From contig NZ_QOKV01000020.1 of NCBI RefSeq assembly GCF_008365405.1, positions 62,001 through 126,000 on the forward strand: a stretch of 64,000 nucleotides of DNA, in the 5' to 3' direction. The translations under genes were made by a program, and so were the position numbers. Position 1 is the stretch's first letter. The number at the start of each line of letters is the position of its first letter. The stretch comes from Azospirillum brasilense. Its GTDB lineage: Bacteria > Pseudomonadota > Alphaproteobacteria > Azospirillales > Azospirillaceae. This document shows, one piece after another, positions 1 through 8,774 of this stretch. The notes beneath the pieces are model-generated. The model did not search any database. It had not been told where the DNA came from and saw only the letters and a program-made list of their open reading frames with translations.

Positions 1-356
1 AGCTCGCTGCGGGCGGCGTCGGCGCGCTCCGCCAGGGCGTTGCAGTCGGTCCGCCGGGCCGGCTTGCGGCACCTCCGGTCGGCGCAGCTTTCCAGCATCA
101 GGCGGATCATCCGCTCCCGCTTGGCGGCGTCGACGAATCCCGATTGGTCGAAATACAGCTTGGTGAAGGCGACCTCGGTCACCGTGGGCGCAGCACCCTG
201 CTTGCCGACCAGCACCGCCGACACCAATTCAACGCAGCGACCGGCGTAATCGGGGATCGGCGCCGTGCCGTCGTCGGCGCGGTCGTACTGGCGGCTCGGC
301 AGCTCGACCAGCCGCCCGGACGTTTCCTTCACGAGGTAACGGCGCCACACCGGCAT
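1..356 (-). CDS. hypothetical protein, 3' end cut by window edge
   Basis: The first 118 codons of an open frame that runs off the left edge of the window. The start at 356 is supported by a GGGAGG ribosome site about six bases upstream. The visible protein begins MPVWRRYLVK, is rich in charged residues and has several cysteines near the cut end (CADRRC, DCNAL). There is no signal peptide or membrane segment. I do not recognise a family. It is divergent from the hydrolase gene at 513, with about 155 bases of shared upstream DNA. Confidence 0.6.
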   Translation of the reverse strand, partial: MPVWRRYLVKETSGRLVELPSRQYDRADDGTAPIPDYAGRCVELVSAVLVGKQGAAPTVTEVAFTKLYFDQSGFVDAAKRERMIRLMLESCADRRCRKPARRTDCNALAERADAARSE

Positions 357-512
357 ATCCGCCTCCCGTCTGGTTTCCCCATGGGCTGAAAAAAGGGTAC
401 ACCAGACCGGACCGCGACGGAACAGCCCCTTTCCGGCTTCGGCCGGAACCGGACAGCACTCACCGGAGGAGAGGCGCGGCTCAACCTTCGGGAACGGGAA
501 GGGTTTAGCCTG

Positions 513-1364
513 ATGAAACTTCTGCGATTCGGCCCGCCGGGCCATGAGCGTCCGGGCCTTCTGGACCGCAACGGCGTGATCCGCGACCTGTCGGGCGTGG
601 TGTCGGACATCGGTCCGGCCACCCTGACCGAGGATGGGCTGGCTCATCTGCGCGCGCTCGACACCGACCGGCTGGCCCAGGTGCCGGACGGCACGCGGCT
701 CGGCCCCTGCGTCACCGGGGTGTCCAAGGTGGTCTGCGTCGGGTTGAATTACCGCGCCCACGCCGCCGAATCCGGCCTGCCCGAGCCGGCGGAGCCGGTG
801 CTGTTCATGAAGGCAACCACCGCCATCTGCGGCCCCAACGACCCGGTCCAGATGCCCAGAGGCGCCACCAAGCTCGACTGGGAGGTTGAACTCGGCATCG
901 TCATCGGGCGCACCGCCCGCTACGTCGATCGGGCCGACGCCTTCGACCACATCGCCGGCTATTGCGTCCTCAACGACGTGTCGGAGCGCGCCTTCCAGAC
1001 CGAGAGCACCGGCCAATGGGTGAAGGGCAAGAGCGCCGACAGCTTCTGCCCGATCGGCCCCTGGATGGTCACCCGCGACGAGGTGCCCGACCCGCAGGCG
1101 CTGCGGCTGTGGCTGGAGGTGGACGGCCAGCCGATGCAGGACAGCACGACCGCCGACATGATTTTCGGCGTGGCCGAGATCGTGTCCTACATCAGCCGCT
1201 TCATGACCCTGCTGCCGGGCGACGTCATCGCCACCGGCACGCCGCAGGGCGTGGCAATGGGCCGCGGGCCGAACCATCCCTGGCTCCAGCCCGGCCAGAC
1301 CATGCGCCTGGGTGTCGAAGGGCTGGGCGAGCAGCGCCAGTCCGTCCGCGCCTTCGAAGGCTGA
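513..1364 (+). CDS. fumarylacetoacetate hydrolase family protein
   Basis: A 283-residue member of the FAH superfamily, whose metal-dependent enzymes cleave or isomerise 2-oxo acids (fumarylpyruvate, oxaloacetate, ureidoglycolate, hydroxyhepta-dienedioate and similar). The N-terminal cap spans about residues 1-65. The catalytic domain begins at VCVGLNYRAHAAE. The metal ligands appear as an E-x-E pair in DWEVELGIVIG and an aspartate in VLNDVSER, and the conserved GDVIATGTPQGV segment is present near residue 240. The start has a GGAAGGG ribosome site. The substrate cannot be read from sequence. The next gene lies 32 bases downstream on the same strand, so they may be cotranscribed. Confidence 0.88.
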   Translation: MKLLRFGPPGHERPGLLDRNGVIRDLSGVVSDIGPATLTEDGLAHLRALDTDRLAQVPDGTRLGPCVTGVSKVVCVGLNYRAHAAESGLPEPAEPVLFMKATTAICGPNDPVQMPRGATKLDWEVELGIVIGRTARYVDRADAFDHIAGYCVLNDVSERAFQTESTGQWVKGKSADSFCPIGPWMVTRDEVPDPQALRLWLEVDGQPMQDSTTADMIFGVAEIVSYISRFMTLLPGDVIATGTPQGVAMGRGPNHPWLQPGQTMRLGVEGLGEQRQSVRAFEG

Positions 1365-1396
1365 GCAGCGCCGGGACCGGAATGGGAGAGTCTTCG

Positions 1397-2659
1397 ATGA
1401 AGCGAAAAAGCCGTCTGGCCGCGTGGCTGCTCGCCGCCGGTCTCGGCACCTTGGCGGCGTCATCAAGCGCCGCAAGGGCTGAGGACAGCGCCGCGGCGCT
1501 GGCCGGGAAGACCTGCGGCACGCTGGAGTCGCGGGTGGCGGAGATCTCCGGCTCCGGCCCGGTGTTCCTGCGCAGCTACGACAGCAGCTTCGGCGTCGGC
1601 CAGACGTCGGAGCTGCCGCTGCGCGAGGCCGCCTTCACCTACGACAACGCGCTGGCCGTCATCGCCCTGGTCGCCTGCGGCAAGACGGAGCCGGCGCTGC
1701 GCATCGGCGAATCGCTGCTCTCCGCCGCCACGCTGGACCGCGCGCGGCGCCAGGGGCGGCTGCGCAACACCTACCGCGCCGGCGCCCAGACCCAGAAGCC
1801 GATCCCGCCCAACGGCTGGTGGGACGTCACCGCGAACCGCTGGTTCGAGGACGCCTATCAGGTCGGCTCCGCCACCGGCAACGTCGCCTGGGCGGGCTTG
1901 GCCCTGATGACCCTGGGCGACGCGACCGGCGAGGAGCGCTTCCGCAACGGCGCGGCGGAGCTGGCCCGCTGGGTGGTGGCGAACACCGCCGACCCGCGCG
2001 GGCCGGGCGGCTTCAACGGCGGCCTCCAGGGCTTCGACGACAAGCCGCAGGCCCTGACCTGGAAGGCGACGGAGCACAACACCGACCTCGTCGCCCTGTT
2101 CGGCTGGCTGGAACGCAGCGGCACGGCGGGGGACTGGGCCGGGCCGGAGAAGGCGGCGCGTGGTTTCCTCGACCGCATGTGGGCGGACGGCGGCGGGCAT
2201 TTCCCCACCGGCACGGCGCCGGACGGGGTGACGGTCAACCGGGCCACCTCCGGCCTCGACGCCCAGCTCTGGCCGCTGCTGCTGCGCGGCGCGCCGGAAT
2301 CCTGGCGGGCGGCGCTGGATTATGCGGAGAAGGCCCACGGGGTCGACGGCGGTTTCGACTTCAACGACGACCGCGACGGGATGTGGGTGGAGGGCACGGC
2401 GCAGGCCGCGCTGGTCTACCGCCTGCTGGGGCGGTCCGACGACGCGCAGCGGCTTCTGGCCGAGGTCGGCAAGGAGGTAAGCCGCGGCGGCCATGTCTGG
2501 GCGACGCGCGAGGACAGCATCACCACCGGCCTCGCCATCGGGCCGGACAGCACCACCGATGATTTCCGCTACTACCGCCGCCCCCACTTGGCGGTGACGG
2601 CTTGGACGGTCCTCGCCGCCGTGGGCTGGAACCCGTTCACCGGTGAGCGGGTGAAGTAA
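1397..2659 (+). CDS. exported protein with six-hairpin glycosidase-like repeats
   Basis: A protein of about 420 residues with a clear Sec signal peptide (MKRKSR, a hydrophobic alanine/leucine core, cleavage near SSAARAED). I chose the ATG at 1397 because GGGAGAG precedes it at a suitable distance and the signal sequence begins there. An in-frame ATG at 1382 is possible. The mature part alternates helices with aromatic, Gly- and Asp-rich loops (FTYDNALAVIAL, NGWWDV, TEHNTDLVALFGWL, GMWVEGTAQAAL), as in (alpha/alpha)6 toroid enzymes such as glycoside hydrolases and epimerases. The fold assignment is inference from pattern and no substrate is claimed. It probably acts in the periplasm. Confidence 0.65.
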   Translation: MKRKSRLAAWLLAAGLGTLAASSSAARAEDSAAALAGKTCGTLESRVAEISGSGPVFLRSYDSSFGVGQTSELPLREAAFTYDNALAVIALVACGKTEPALRIGESLLSAATLDRARRQGRLRNTYRAGAQTQKPIPPNGWWDVTANRWFEDAYQVGSATGNVAWAGLALMTLGDATGEERFRNGAAELARWVVANTADPRGPGGFNGGLQGFDDKPQALTWKATEHNTDLVALFGWLERSGTAGDWAGPEKAARGFLDRMWADGGGHFPTGTAPDGVTVNRATSGLDAQLWPLLLRGAPESWRAALDYAEKAHGVDGGFDFNDDRDGMWVEGTAQAALVYRLLGRSDDAQRLLAEVGKEVSRGGHVWATREDSITTGLAIGPDSTTDDFRYYRRPHLAVTAWTVLAAVGWNPFTGERVK

Positions 2660-2673
2660 CGGACGAAAAGAGC

Positions 2674-2814
2674 CCCTCTCCCGCCCCGGGAGAGGGTGCC
2701 CGCGAAAGCGGGCGGGTGAGGGTCGTCCGAGGATCAAGGCGTTGAGTCTCGGCCGTACCCTCACCCTTCCCGCGCGCCGCGCGGGCCCCTTCCCTCTCCC
2801 GGGGCGGGAGAGGG
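2674..2814. repeat. nested palindromic intergenic repeat, copy A
   Basis: A 141-bp element between two convergent genes. It has a 23-bp hairpin at each end (CCCTCTCCCG, three-base loop, CGGGAGAGGG), an inner stem GCCCGC/GCGGGC on the left, CCCGCGC/GCGCGGG on the right, and the flanking pair GGGTGAGGGT/ACCCTCACCC. Three further copies occur at 7093, 46661 and 57417. Confidence 0.9.
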
Positions 2815-2826
2815 AGGTTCAAAGCC

Positions 2827-3840
2827 TTACTTGCGGACCTTGTTGATCTCGCCCTGCAGTTCGTTGAGCAGGTCGGCGCCGCCTTCCGCGGCGAACTTGT
2901 CCATGGCCGGCTTGACCATCTCACGCATGCGGCCCAGCTCGGCGTCGCTCAGCTCGTTGATCTGCATGCCCTTGTCCTTGAGGTAGGCGATGCTCTGCTT
3001 CGACGCCTCGCGGCTGTCCTTGCGCTCGAAGTCGCGCGAGGCGACGGCGGCCTCGGCGATGATCTTGCGCTCGTCGTTGGACAGGCCGTCGTACCAGCGC
3101 TTGGAAGCCAGAACGATCCACGGGCTGTAGACGTGCTTGGAAATGGTCAGGTACTTCTGGACCTCGTAGAACTTCGAGGACTGGATGGTGGTGACCGGGT
3201 TCTCCTGGCCGTCCACGGTGCCCGTCTCCATGGCGGTGAACAGCTCGGAGAAGGACAGCGGCACGGCGTTGGCGCCGAAGCCGTTGAACATGTCGATGTA
3301 GACCGGGTTCTGCATGACGCGCAGCTTGATGCCCTTCAGGTCCTCGACCTTCTCGACCGGGCGCTTGCTGTTGGTCAGGTTGCGGAAGCCGTTCTCCCAG
3401 TAGACGAGGCCGACGAGGCCCTTGTCGTTCAGCTTGGCCGCCAGCTTCTGGCCGAACGGGCCGTCGAACACGGCGTCGGCCTCCTGCTCGTTGTTGAACA
3501 GGAAGGGCAGGTCGAAGACGGCGAAGTCCTTGACGATGCCGACCAGCGTGGCGGTCGAGCCGACCATCATCTCCTGCGCGCCGCCGATCAGGGCGTTCTG
3601 CATCTGGATGTCGCTGCCCAGGCTGGCGTCGGCGAAGCCCTTGACCTTCAGCTTGCCGCCGGAGCGCTTGGACATCTCCTCGACGAAGAACTTCACGGCG
3701 CGGCCCTGGTTGCTGCTCTCCGACAGGCCGTAGCCGAAGCGGATCAGGCGCGGCTTGATGTCCTGGGCGGAGGCGGCGACGGGGGCGAGGATGGCGGCGG
3801 CGAGGCCGGTCGCCAGAAGGACGGAACGGAGCAGCTTCAT
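2827..3840 (-). CDS. dctP: TRAP transporter substrate-binding protein, DctP family
   Basis: The periplasmic receptor of a TRAP transporter, 337 residues. A signal peptide ends near ASAQD. The DctP fold is recognised from FGYGLSESSNQGRAVKFF and from the conserved arginine region KLRVMQNPVYIDMF (about residues 175-188), where the Arg normally contacts the carboxylate of the ligand, followed by FSELFTAMETGTVDGQENP. The motif wording resembles receptors for uronates and other sugar acids more than C4-dicarboxylate receptors, but the ligand is inference. It is the last gene of a dctQ-dctM-dctP operon, 30 bases after dctM. Repeat A lies immediately downstream. Confidence 0.93.
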   Translation of the reverse strand: MKLLRSVLLATGLAAAILAPVAASAQDIKPRLIRFGYGLSESSNQGRAVKFFVEEMSKRSGGKLKVKGFADASLGSDIQMQNALIGGAQEMMVGSTATLVGIVKDFAVFDLPFLFNNEQEADAVFDGPFGQKLAAKLNDKGLVGLVYWENGFRNLTNSKRPVEKVEDLKGIKLRVMQNPVYIDMFNGFGANAVPLSFSELFTAMETGTVDGQENPVTTIQSSKFYEVQKYLTISKHVYSPWIVLASKRWYDGLSNDERKIIAEAAVASRDFERKDSREASKQSIAYLKDKGMQINELSDAELGRMREMVKPAMDKFAAEGGADLLNELQGEINKVRK

Positions 3841-3870
3841 GGGTCGGTTCTTCCCTGTAGCGTGTTGTGA

Positions 3871-5151
3871 TTAATGGCGGAACAGAGTCAGCGGGGCCGT
3901 GACGATCTCCGGGACGGCGATCAGCAGGCTCAGCAGAAGCAGGTAGGTCAGCAGGAACGGCCAGATGCCGCGCGTGGCGCTTTCCAGCGAGATGCGGGCG
4001 ACGCCGCACACCACGTTCAGCACCGTGCAGACCGGCGGATGGATCAGGCCCAGCGTGCCGGTCAGGACGAACATCACGCCGAAATAGGTCGGGTCGATGC
4101 CCGCCGCCGCGGCCAGCGGGGTCAGCACGGGGCCGAGCACCAGGATCGTCGGCGTCAGGTCCATCACCGTGCCCACGGCCAGCAGCAGCAGGGTGATGGC
4201 GACCATCAGCAGCTTCGGATGCTCCAGCAGCGGCGACAGCATCTCGTTCATCTGCTGCGGCAGGTCGGCCAGCGTCACCATGTAGGACGACACCAGCGCC
4301 GCCGCGCACAGGAACATCACCGTGCTGGTGGTGCGCGCGGCCTGGACCAGAAGCGGCACCAGATCCTTCAGCGTCACCTGCCGGTAGACGAACAGCGCCA
4401 CGACCAGCGAGTAGACGGCGGCGACCACCGCCGCCTCGGTCGGGGTGAAGATGCCGCCGCGCAGGCCGCCGATGATGATGACCGGCAGGGCCAGCGCCCA
4501 CACGCCGTCGAGCAGCGCATGGCGGCGCTGCTGCCAGTTCGCCTTGGGCTGCAGCTTCACGGTCATGCCGCGCACCACCCACATCCAGGTCAGCACCAGA
4601 CCGGCGCCCATCAGCAGGCCGGGCACGATGCCGGCCATGAACAGGCCGCTGATCGAGGTGTTGGTGGTCACGCCGAAGATGATGAAGGGCATGCTGGGCG
4701 GGATGATCGGGGCGATGATGCCGCCCGACGCGATCAGGCCGGCGGAGCGCGGCACAGGGTAGCCGTTGTCGCGCATCATCGGGATCAGCAGCGTGGCGAG
4801 CGCCGCCGTGTCGGCGATGGCCGAGCCGGACAGGCTGGCCAGCATCACCGACGCGCCGATGGTCACGTAGCCCAGGCCGCCGCGGATGTGCCCGACGAGG
4901 CTGACCGCGAGGTTGATGATGCGCTGCGAGATGCCGCCGGCGTTCATCAGCTCGCCGGCCAGGATGAAGAAGGGCACCGCCATCAGCGGGTAGTTGTCGG
5001 CGCCGCTCAGCATGTTCTGGGCGACGAGCTGGGCGTCGAAGAAGTCGAGATGCACCATCAGCGCCACGCCCGTCAGCATCAGGGCGAAGGCGATGGGCAT
5101 GCCGAGCAGCATCAGGCCGAACAGCGAGGAGAGGAAGACCGCAAGGGCCAT
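3871..5151 (-). CDS. dctM: TRAP transporter large permease, DctM family
   Basis: The large membrane subunit of the TRAP transporter, 426 residues, the usual DctM size. It drives sodium-coupled solute uptake. About 12 hydrophobic segments are visible, starting with MALAVFLSSLFGLMLLGMP, and the DctM hallmarks PFFILAGELMNAGGIS, GSAIADTA and IIPPSMPFIIFG are present. I placed the start at 5151, where GGAG lies nine bases upstream and the first transmembrane helix begins. A longer frame begins at 5205 but would overlap dctQ. It sits between dctQ and dctP in one operon. Confidence 0.93.
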   Translation of the reverse strand: MALAVFLSSLFGLMLLGMPIAFALMLTGVALMVHLDFFDAQLVAQNMLSGADNYPLMAVPFFILAGELMNAGGISQRIINLAVSLVGHIRGGLGYVTIGASVMLASLSGSAIADTAALATLLIPMMRDNGYPVPRSAGLIASGGIIAPIIPPSMPFIIFGVTTNTSISGLFMAGIVPGLLMGAGLVLTWMWVVRGMTVKLQPKANWQQRRHALLDGVWALALPVIIIGGLRGGIFTPTEAAVVAAVYSLVVALFVYRQVTLKDLVPLLVQAARTTSTVMFLCAAALVSSYMVTLADLPQQMNEMLSPLLEHPKLLMVAITLLLLAVGTVMDLTPTILVLGPVLTPLAAAAGIDPTYFGVMFVLTGTLGLIHPPVCTVLNVVCGVARISLESATRGIWPFLLTYLLLLSLLIAVPEIVTAPLTLFRH

Positions 5152-5185
5152 GGAACGGGCTCCGCTTTCAGAAGGCCGGACGGTG

Positions 5186-5725
5186 TCAGTGCTCGGCGAT
5201 GGCACCGCCCTGCGGGGCGGTGGCGCCGTGGGGGTCGCCGTTGCCGGGGATGTGCGCCGCCGCGTCGCCCGACAGGATGCGCCAGAGGTTGGCGAGGATC
5301 GTCAGCGCCATGGCGATTGCCGGGAAGAAGCCCGCGGCGGCGTAGAAGGCCATGGGGAAGCTCAGCACCGTGGAGCGCGTCTCCATCCCGATCAGAAGCT
5401 GGAACCAGCTCCCCTCGATGAACAGCCACAGCGCGTAGATCATCAGCAGGTGGCTGACCACCGCGCAGGCCTTGCGGGCGCGGGCCGGCAGGCGCGACTG
5501 GAGGATGTCCAGACCGAGATGCTGGTTGCGGCGCAGCGCCAGCGTGGCGCCCAGGAAGACCAGCCAGACGAACATCAGGCGGGCCAGCTCCTCGGCGGCG
5601 ACGATGCCGCTGTTGAAACCGTACCGCAGAACCACGTTGCCGAAGACCAGTGCCACCATCACGGCGAGCATCAGCGCCATGATCCATTCGGTGACCATCT
5701 CCAGCGCTTCCACCATGCGCTTCAT
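5186..5725 (-). CDS. dctQ: TRAP transporter small permease, DctQ family
   Basis: The small membrane subunit of the TRAP system, 179 residues with four hydrophobic segments. Typical DctQ features are FGNVVLRYGFNSGIVAAEELARLMFVW near the N-terminus and LRRNQHLGLD. The start at 5725 has a strong GAGGAG ribosome site; upstream in-frame codons encode an implausible Arg/Pro-rich stretch and were rejected. The C-terminal tail is hydrophilic and Gly/Ala-rich. It is the first gene of the operon and is divergent from the RpiR-type regulator at 6200. Confidence 0.9.
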   Translation of the reverse strand: MKRMVEALEMVTEWIMALMLAVMVALVFGNVVLRYGFNSGIVAAEELARLMFVWLVFLGATLALRRNQHLGLDILQSRLPARARKACAVVSHLLMIYALWLFIEGSWFQLLIGMETRSTVLSFPMAFYAAAGFFPAIAMALTILANLWRILSGDAAAHIPGNGDPHGATAPQGGAIAEH

Positions 5726-5911
5726 GCACACTCCTCGGCCCGCCGCGCGGCGGGGCTCACCCAAGCGGAAAGGGCGGCGGCAGGGGACGGACGCGGACAG
5801 GAGACGGTACGGAAGGGAACGGGCGGCGCGGCGCACCGGCAGCGGGGCCGGGCGGCGGGTCGGGGTTCCTCCCATTTGGTCTCTTGCCGGGGTCTCTTGC
5901 CGGGACCTTGA

Positions 5912-5930
5912 ATTTTCTGTGTCGGAAAAT
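5912..5930. promoter_or_regulatory. candidate RpiR-type operator, ATTTTC-N7-GAAAAT
   Basis: A perfect 6-bp inverted repeat with a 7-bp spacer, in the divergent region between dctQ and the RpiR-family gene. RpiR-family proteins are dimeric helix-turn-helix repressors or activators and often bind such AT-rich palindromes. Assignment to this regulator is inference from position. Confidence 0.5.
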
Positions 5931-5951
5931 AGAGGAGTCCCGCAGCCGAGT

Positions 5952-5967
5952 GAAGAAGATTTTCTTC
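5952..5967. promoter_or_regulatory. candidate RpiR-type operator, GAAGAA-N4-TTCTTC
   Basis: A second inverted repeat with perfect 6-bp arms around GATT, 21 bases from the first. Both share the GAA/TTC core, suggesting two binding sites for one dimeric regulator. Confidence 0.45.
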
Positions 5968-6199
5968 ATATCGGCGAGGCTACGGCCGGACGATGGGCAT
6001 AACGACGAAAATTATCTTCACAATCCACCCCCGCCCCGCATAGCTTGGGAGACAGGAATGGCGGCGCTGAGACCCAGCCGGGAGGCCGGGACACGCTATG
6101 CCACCCGCACCGGCGGTGGTAGGGTCCGCCGCTCAACGACGCCCGGAGCCGAGAACGCCGGGGACCAAGAACGCTTTCAGGGATGGACGGTCCGTTTCG

Positions 6200-7084
6200 A
6201 TGCTCCAGCCGGTGAACATCCTCGATCACATCCGCGGCCGCCTGCCGGAGCTGAAGCGTTCCGAAGCCCAGGTCGCCGAGATGGTGCTGGTCGAGCCGCA
6301 GAAGGTGCTGGGGCAGAGCATCACCGTGCTGGCCCAGGCCGCCGGGGTCAGCGAGGCGACTGTCGTCCGCTTCTGCCGCAGCATCGGCTGCGCCGGTTTC
6401 CCGGATTTCAAGCTCCGGCTGGCCGAGGGGCAGGCCCGCGGCACCCCCTTCGTCAGCCAGGACGTGGCGCCGGACGACGAGACTCCGACCGTCGCGCGAA
6501 AAATCTTTTCATCCGCCGCCGCCGCCCTGAACGACGCGGCCGGCGCGCTCGACATGGCGGCCGTCTCCCGCGCCGTGGAACTGCTGGCCGACGCTTCCAG
6601 CATCCTGTGCATCGGCACCGGTGCGTCGGCGGTGGTGGCGGAGGACGCGGCGCACAAGTTCATGCGCTTCGGCATGGCGGCGCAGGCCAGCGCCGACCCG
6701 ATGATGGTCCGCATGCTGGCGGTCAATCTGGGCGCGCGCGGCGTCCTGCTGGCGATTTCCAACACCGGGCGCACCGTGATAGTGACCGAGCTGGCCCAGA
6801 TGGCCCGCGACCTCGGCATCCCGGTCATCGCGATCACCGCGCCGGGCTCGCCGCTGGCCGCTGTGTCGTCGGTCGCCATCGGCCACACCCCGGTCGAGGA
6901 CGCGGAGATCTACACGCCGATGGCCTCCCGCCTCGTCCATCTGGCGATCATCGATGTGCTGTCCACCGGCGTGGCGCTGAAGCTCGGCGCCGAGGCGCGG
7001 CACCATCTGGCGAAGGTGAAGGCCGTGCTGTCCGGCACCCGCTCCTCCCACGGCAAGCCCGCCCGGACCCGCCACCGGGCGTAG
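6200..7084 (+). CDS. RpiR/HexR-family transcriptional regulator with SIS domain
   Basis: A protein of 294 residues with an N-terminal RpiR helix-turn-helix (about residues 1-78; SEAQVAEMVL, GVSEATVVRFCRSIGCAGFPDFK) and a C-terminal SIS sugar-phosphate-binding domain (about 120-255; ILCIGTGASAVVAEDAAHKF, LLAISNTGRTVIVTELA, VIAITAPGSPLA). I chose the ATG at 6200 because the family begins a few residues before the first helix (MLQPVNILDHIRG); an in-frame ATG at 6098 would add an odd Pro/Arg-rich tail. The family senses phosphorylated sugars or keto-deoxy sugar acids. Divergence from the TRAP operon suggests it controls uptake of a sugar-acid-like solute. Confidence 0.87.
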   Translation: MLQPVNILDHIRGRLPELKRSEAQVAEMVLVEPQKVLGQSITVLAQAAGVSEATVVRFCRSIGCAGFPDFKLRLAEGQARGTPFVSQDVAPDDETPTVARKIFSSAAAALNDAAGALDMAAVSRAVELLADASSILCIGTGASAVVAEDAAHKFMRFGMAAQASADPMMVRMLAVNLGARGVLLAISNTGRTVIVTELAQMARDLGIPVIAITAPGSPLAAVSSVAIGHTPVEDAEIYTPMASRLVHLAIIDVLSTGVALKLGAEARHHLAKVKAVLSGTRSSHGKPARTRHRA

Positions 7085-7092
7085 CTTTTTTT

Positions 7093-7230
7093 CCCTCTCC
7101 CGCCCCGGGAGAGGGGGCCTGCGAAGCAGGCGGGTGAGGGTCACCCAAGAATCACGGCGCTGATTCCTGGCGACACCCTCACCCTCCCACGCTGGCGCGT
7201 GGGCCCCTCCCTCTCCCGGGACGGGAGAGG
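7093..7230. repeat. nested palindromic intergenic repeat, copy B
   Basis: A 138-bp copy of the same element as at 2674, starting nine bases after the regulator gene stop. It differs from the others mainly in paired positions: inner stems GCCTGC/GCAGGC and CCCACGC/GCGTGGG keep pairing despite substitutions, and the centre reads CCAAGAATC/GATTCCTGG. Confidence 0.88.
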
Positions 7231-7326
7231 CGATGAACAGCGCCACTCTTCCTCCCCCCTTGCCATCCGGGCCGGCTTGGTCCAAATGGTGCGCCGCCGT
7301 TCCCGATTCACAGACAGTTCTCGCCC

Positions 7327-8316
7327 ATGCCCGCCATTGCCCTCAGCGTTGCACCGATGATGGACTGGACGGACCGCTCCTGCCGGTTCTTCCATCGCCT
7401 GCTGTCGAAGAACACGCTGCTCTACACCGAGATGGTCACCACCGGCGCCGTTCTGCACGGCGACCGCGAGCGGCTGCTCGGCTACGACGCGGCGGAGCAT
7501 CCGGTGGCGCTGCAGCTCGGCGGGTCGGACCCGGCGGAGCTGGCGGCCTGCGCCCGCATCGCCGAGGAGTGGGGCTATGACGAGGTCAATCTGAACGTCG
7601 GTTGCCCGAGCGACCGCGTGCAGTCCGGCCGCTTCGGCGCCTGCCTGATGGCCGAGCCCGATCTGGTCGCCCGGCTGGTCGGCGCCATGCGCGAGGCGGT
7701 GTCGATCCCCGTCACGGTGAAATCGCGGATCGCCATCGACGCGATGGAGGAATGGCCGACGCTGGATCATTTTGTCCGCACCGTGTCCGCCACCGGCTGC
7801 ACCCACTTCATCGTGCACGCCCGCAAGGCGTGGCTGAAGGGCCTCAGCCCCAAGGAGAACCGGGACATCCCGCCGCTGCGCTACGACCTCGTGCACCGGC
7901 TGAAGCAGGAGAACCCGCAACTCGCCATCGCGATCAACGGCGGCATCCGCACCCTGGACGAGGCGGCGGAGCATCTCGCCACGCTGGACAGCGTGATGAT
8001 CGGACGCGCCGCCTACGAGACGCCCTACATCCTGGCCGACGCCGACCGCCGCCTGTTCGGCGGGGAACCCGGTCCCGACCGCTACGCGGTGGTCGAGGCC
8101 ATGGCGGCCTACGCCGAGGAGCGGATGCGCCAGGGGGCGCCGCTGTCGGCGATCACCCGGCACATGCTGGGGCTGTTCCAGGGGCTGCCCGGCGCCCGCG
8201 CGTGGCGCCGCCACATCAGCGAGAACGCCCACCTCCCCGGCGCCGGGCCGGAGGTGCTGCTGAAGGCCGCGGCGCTGGTGCCGCACCGCGGAGCGGTCAC
8301 GCAGCCAGCGGAATGA
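7327..8316 (+). CDS. dusA: tRNA-dihydrouridine(20/20a) synthase DusA
   Basis: An FMN enzyme of 329 residues that reduces uridine to dihydrouridine at positions 20/20a of the tRNA D-loop, in the cytoplasm with NADPH. DusA hallmarks are SVAPMMDWTDRSCR at the start, LYTEMVTTGAVLHGD, the catalytic cysteine in NVGCPSDRVQSGRFGACLM (about residue 96), and phosphate-binding NGGIRT and MIGRAAYETPYI. Length and motifs match DusA rather than DusB or DusC. Its last 20 bases overlap the convergent gene at 8297. Confidence 0.96.
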   Translation: MPAIALSVAPMMDWTDRSCRFFHRLLSKNTLLYTEMVTTGAVLHGDRERLLGYDAAEHPVALQLGGSDPAELAACARIAEEWGYDEVNLNVGCPSDRVQSGRFGACLMAEPDLVARLVGAMREAVSIPVTVKSRIAIDAMEEWPTLDHFVRTVSATGCTHFIVHARKAWLKGLSPKENRDIPPLRYDLVHRLKQENPQLAIAINGGIRTLDEAAEHLATLDSVMIGRAAYETPYILADADRRLFGGEPGPDRYAVVEAMAAYAEERMRQGAPLSAITRHMLGLFQGLPGARAWRRHISENAHLPGAGPEVLLKAAALVPHRGAVTQPAE

Positions 8317-8770
8317 GCGCGGCGAGCGTCAGGCAGACGACGATGGTCAGGCGCGTCCGCAGCGTGCCGAACCAGCGGGGATAGCGCCCGTCCGCCGCCG
8401 CGCTGCGGTCCACCGCCCAGGCGAGGAGGAAGGACAGGATCAGCGCCGGCACCGTCAGGCCGGACGGCAGCAGGGTCGCGCCCCACCCCAGCAGCGACGG
8501 CGCGACTCCCCAAGCCAGCCACGCCGGCCCGCTCGTCTCGCCATCCCGCCCCGCCCCATCCCGCCCCGCGAGGATGCGGCCCCAATGGATGGCGCCGATG
8601 AAGGACAGGATCGACACCGCGTAGACGACAACCGCCCGAACCACGGCGGCCTGCCCGTCGCCTTCCGTCATCCAGGCCAGCGCGGTGCCGCCGACGAAGG
8701 GGATCAGCCCGCCGTAGGACAGCAGCCGGACGACCGAGGCCCGGCGATCATCGAAGGACAGCGCGTCCAT
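8297..8770 (-). CDS. DUF3429 domain membrane protein
   Basis: A protein of 157 residues with about five hydrophobic segments and a DUF3429-like pattern (YGGLIPFVGG, YAVSILSFIGAIHWG near residues 50-65, a Trp-rich loop, and a final VVCLTLAALIPLAA). The function of the family is not known. It probably sits in the inner membrane. The 3' end overlaps dusA on the other strand by 20 bases. It starts just downstream of the peroxidase gene on the same strand, four bases apart, so the two may be cotranscribed. Confidence 0.8.
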   Translation of the reverse strand: MDALSFDDRRASVVRLLSYGGLIPFVGGTALAWMTEGDGQAAVVRAVVVYAVSILSFIGAIHWGRILAGRDGAGRDGETSGPAWLAWGVAPSLLGWGATLLPSGLTVPALILSFLLAWAVDRSAAADGRYPRWFGTLRTRLTIVVCLTLAALIPLAA

Positions 8771-8774
8771 GCGC

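Larger units (their letters stand above)
5726..6199. promoter_or_regulatory. divergent control region between TRAP operon and RpiR-type regulator
   Basis: A 474-bp non-coding stretch whose part next to the regulator (about 5905-6020) is notably A+T-richer than its surroundings. It holds a 13-bp tandem duplication (GGTCTCTTGCCGG twice, 5878-5903) and two inverted repeats listed separately. A third related sequence, GAAAATTATCTTC, lies near 6007-6019. The arrangement fits a regulator controlling the transporter and itself. Exact promoters cannot be placed with confidence. Confidence 0.6.

Noticed and set aside
3874..5421. Long plus-strand frame opposite the TRAP permease
   Set aside because: Composition is dominated by Gln, His, Arg and Asp, typical of antisense GC-rich frames, and the minus strand has the DctM gene.
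5878..5903. Attachment or insertion-sequence end at the 13-bp tandem repeat
   Set aside because: There is no transposase, integrase or tRNA gene near it, and the repeat is a simple tandem duplication.
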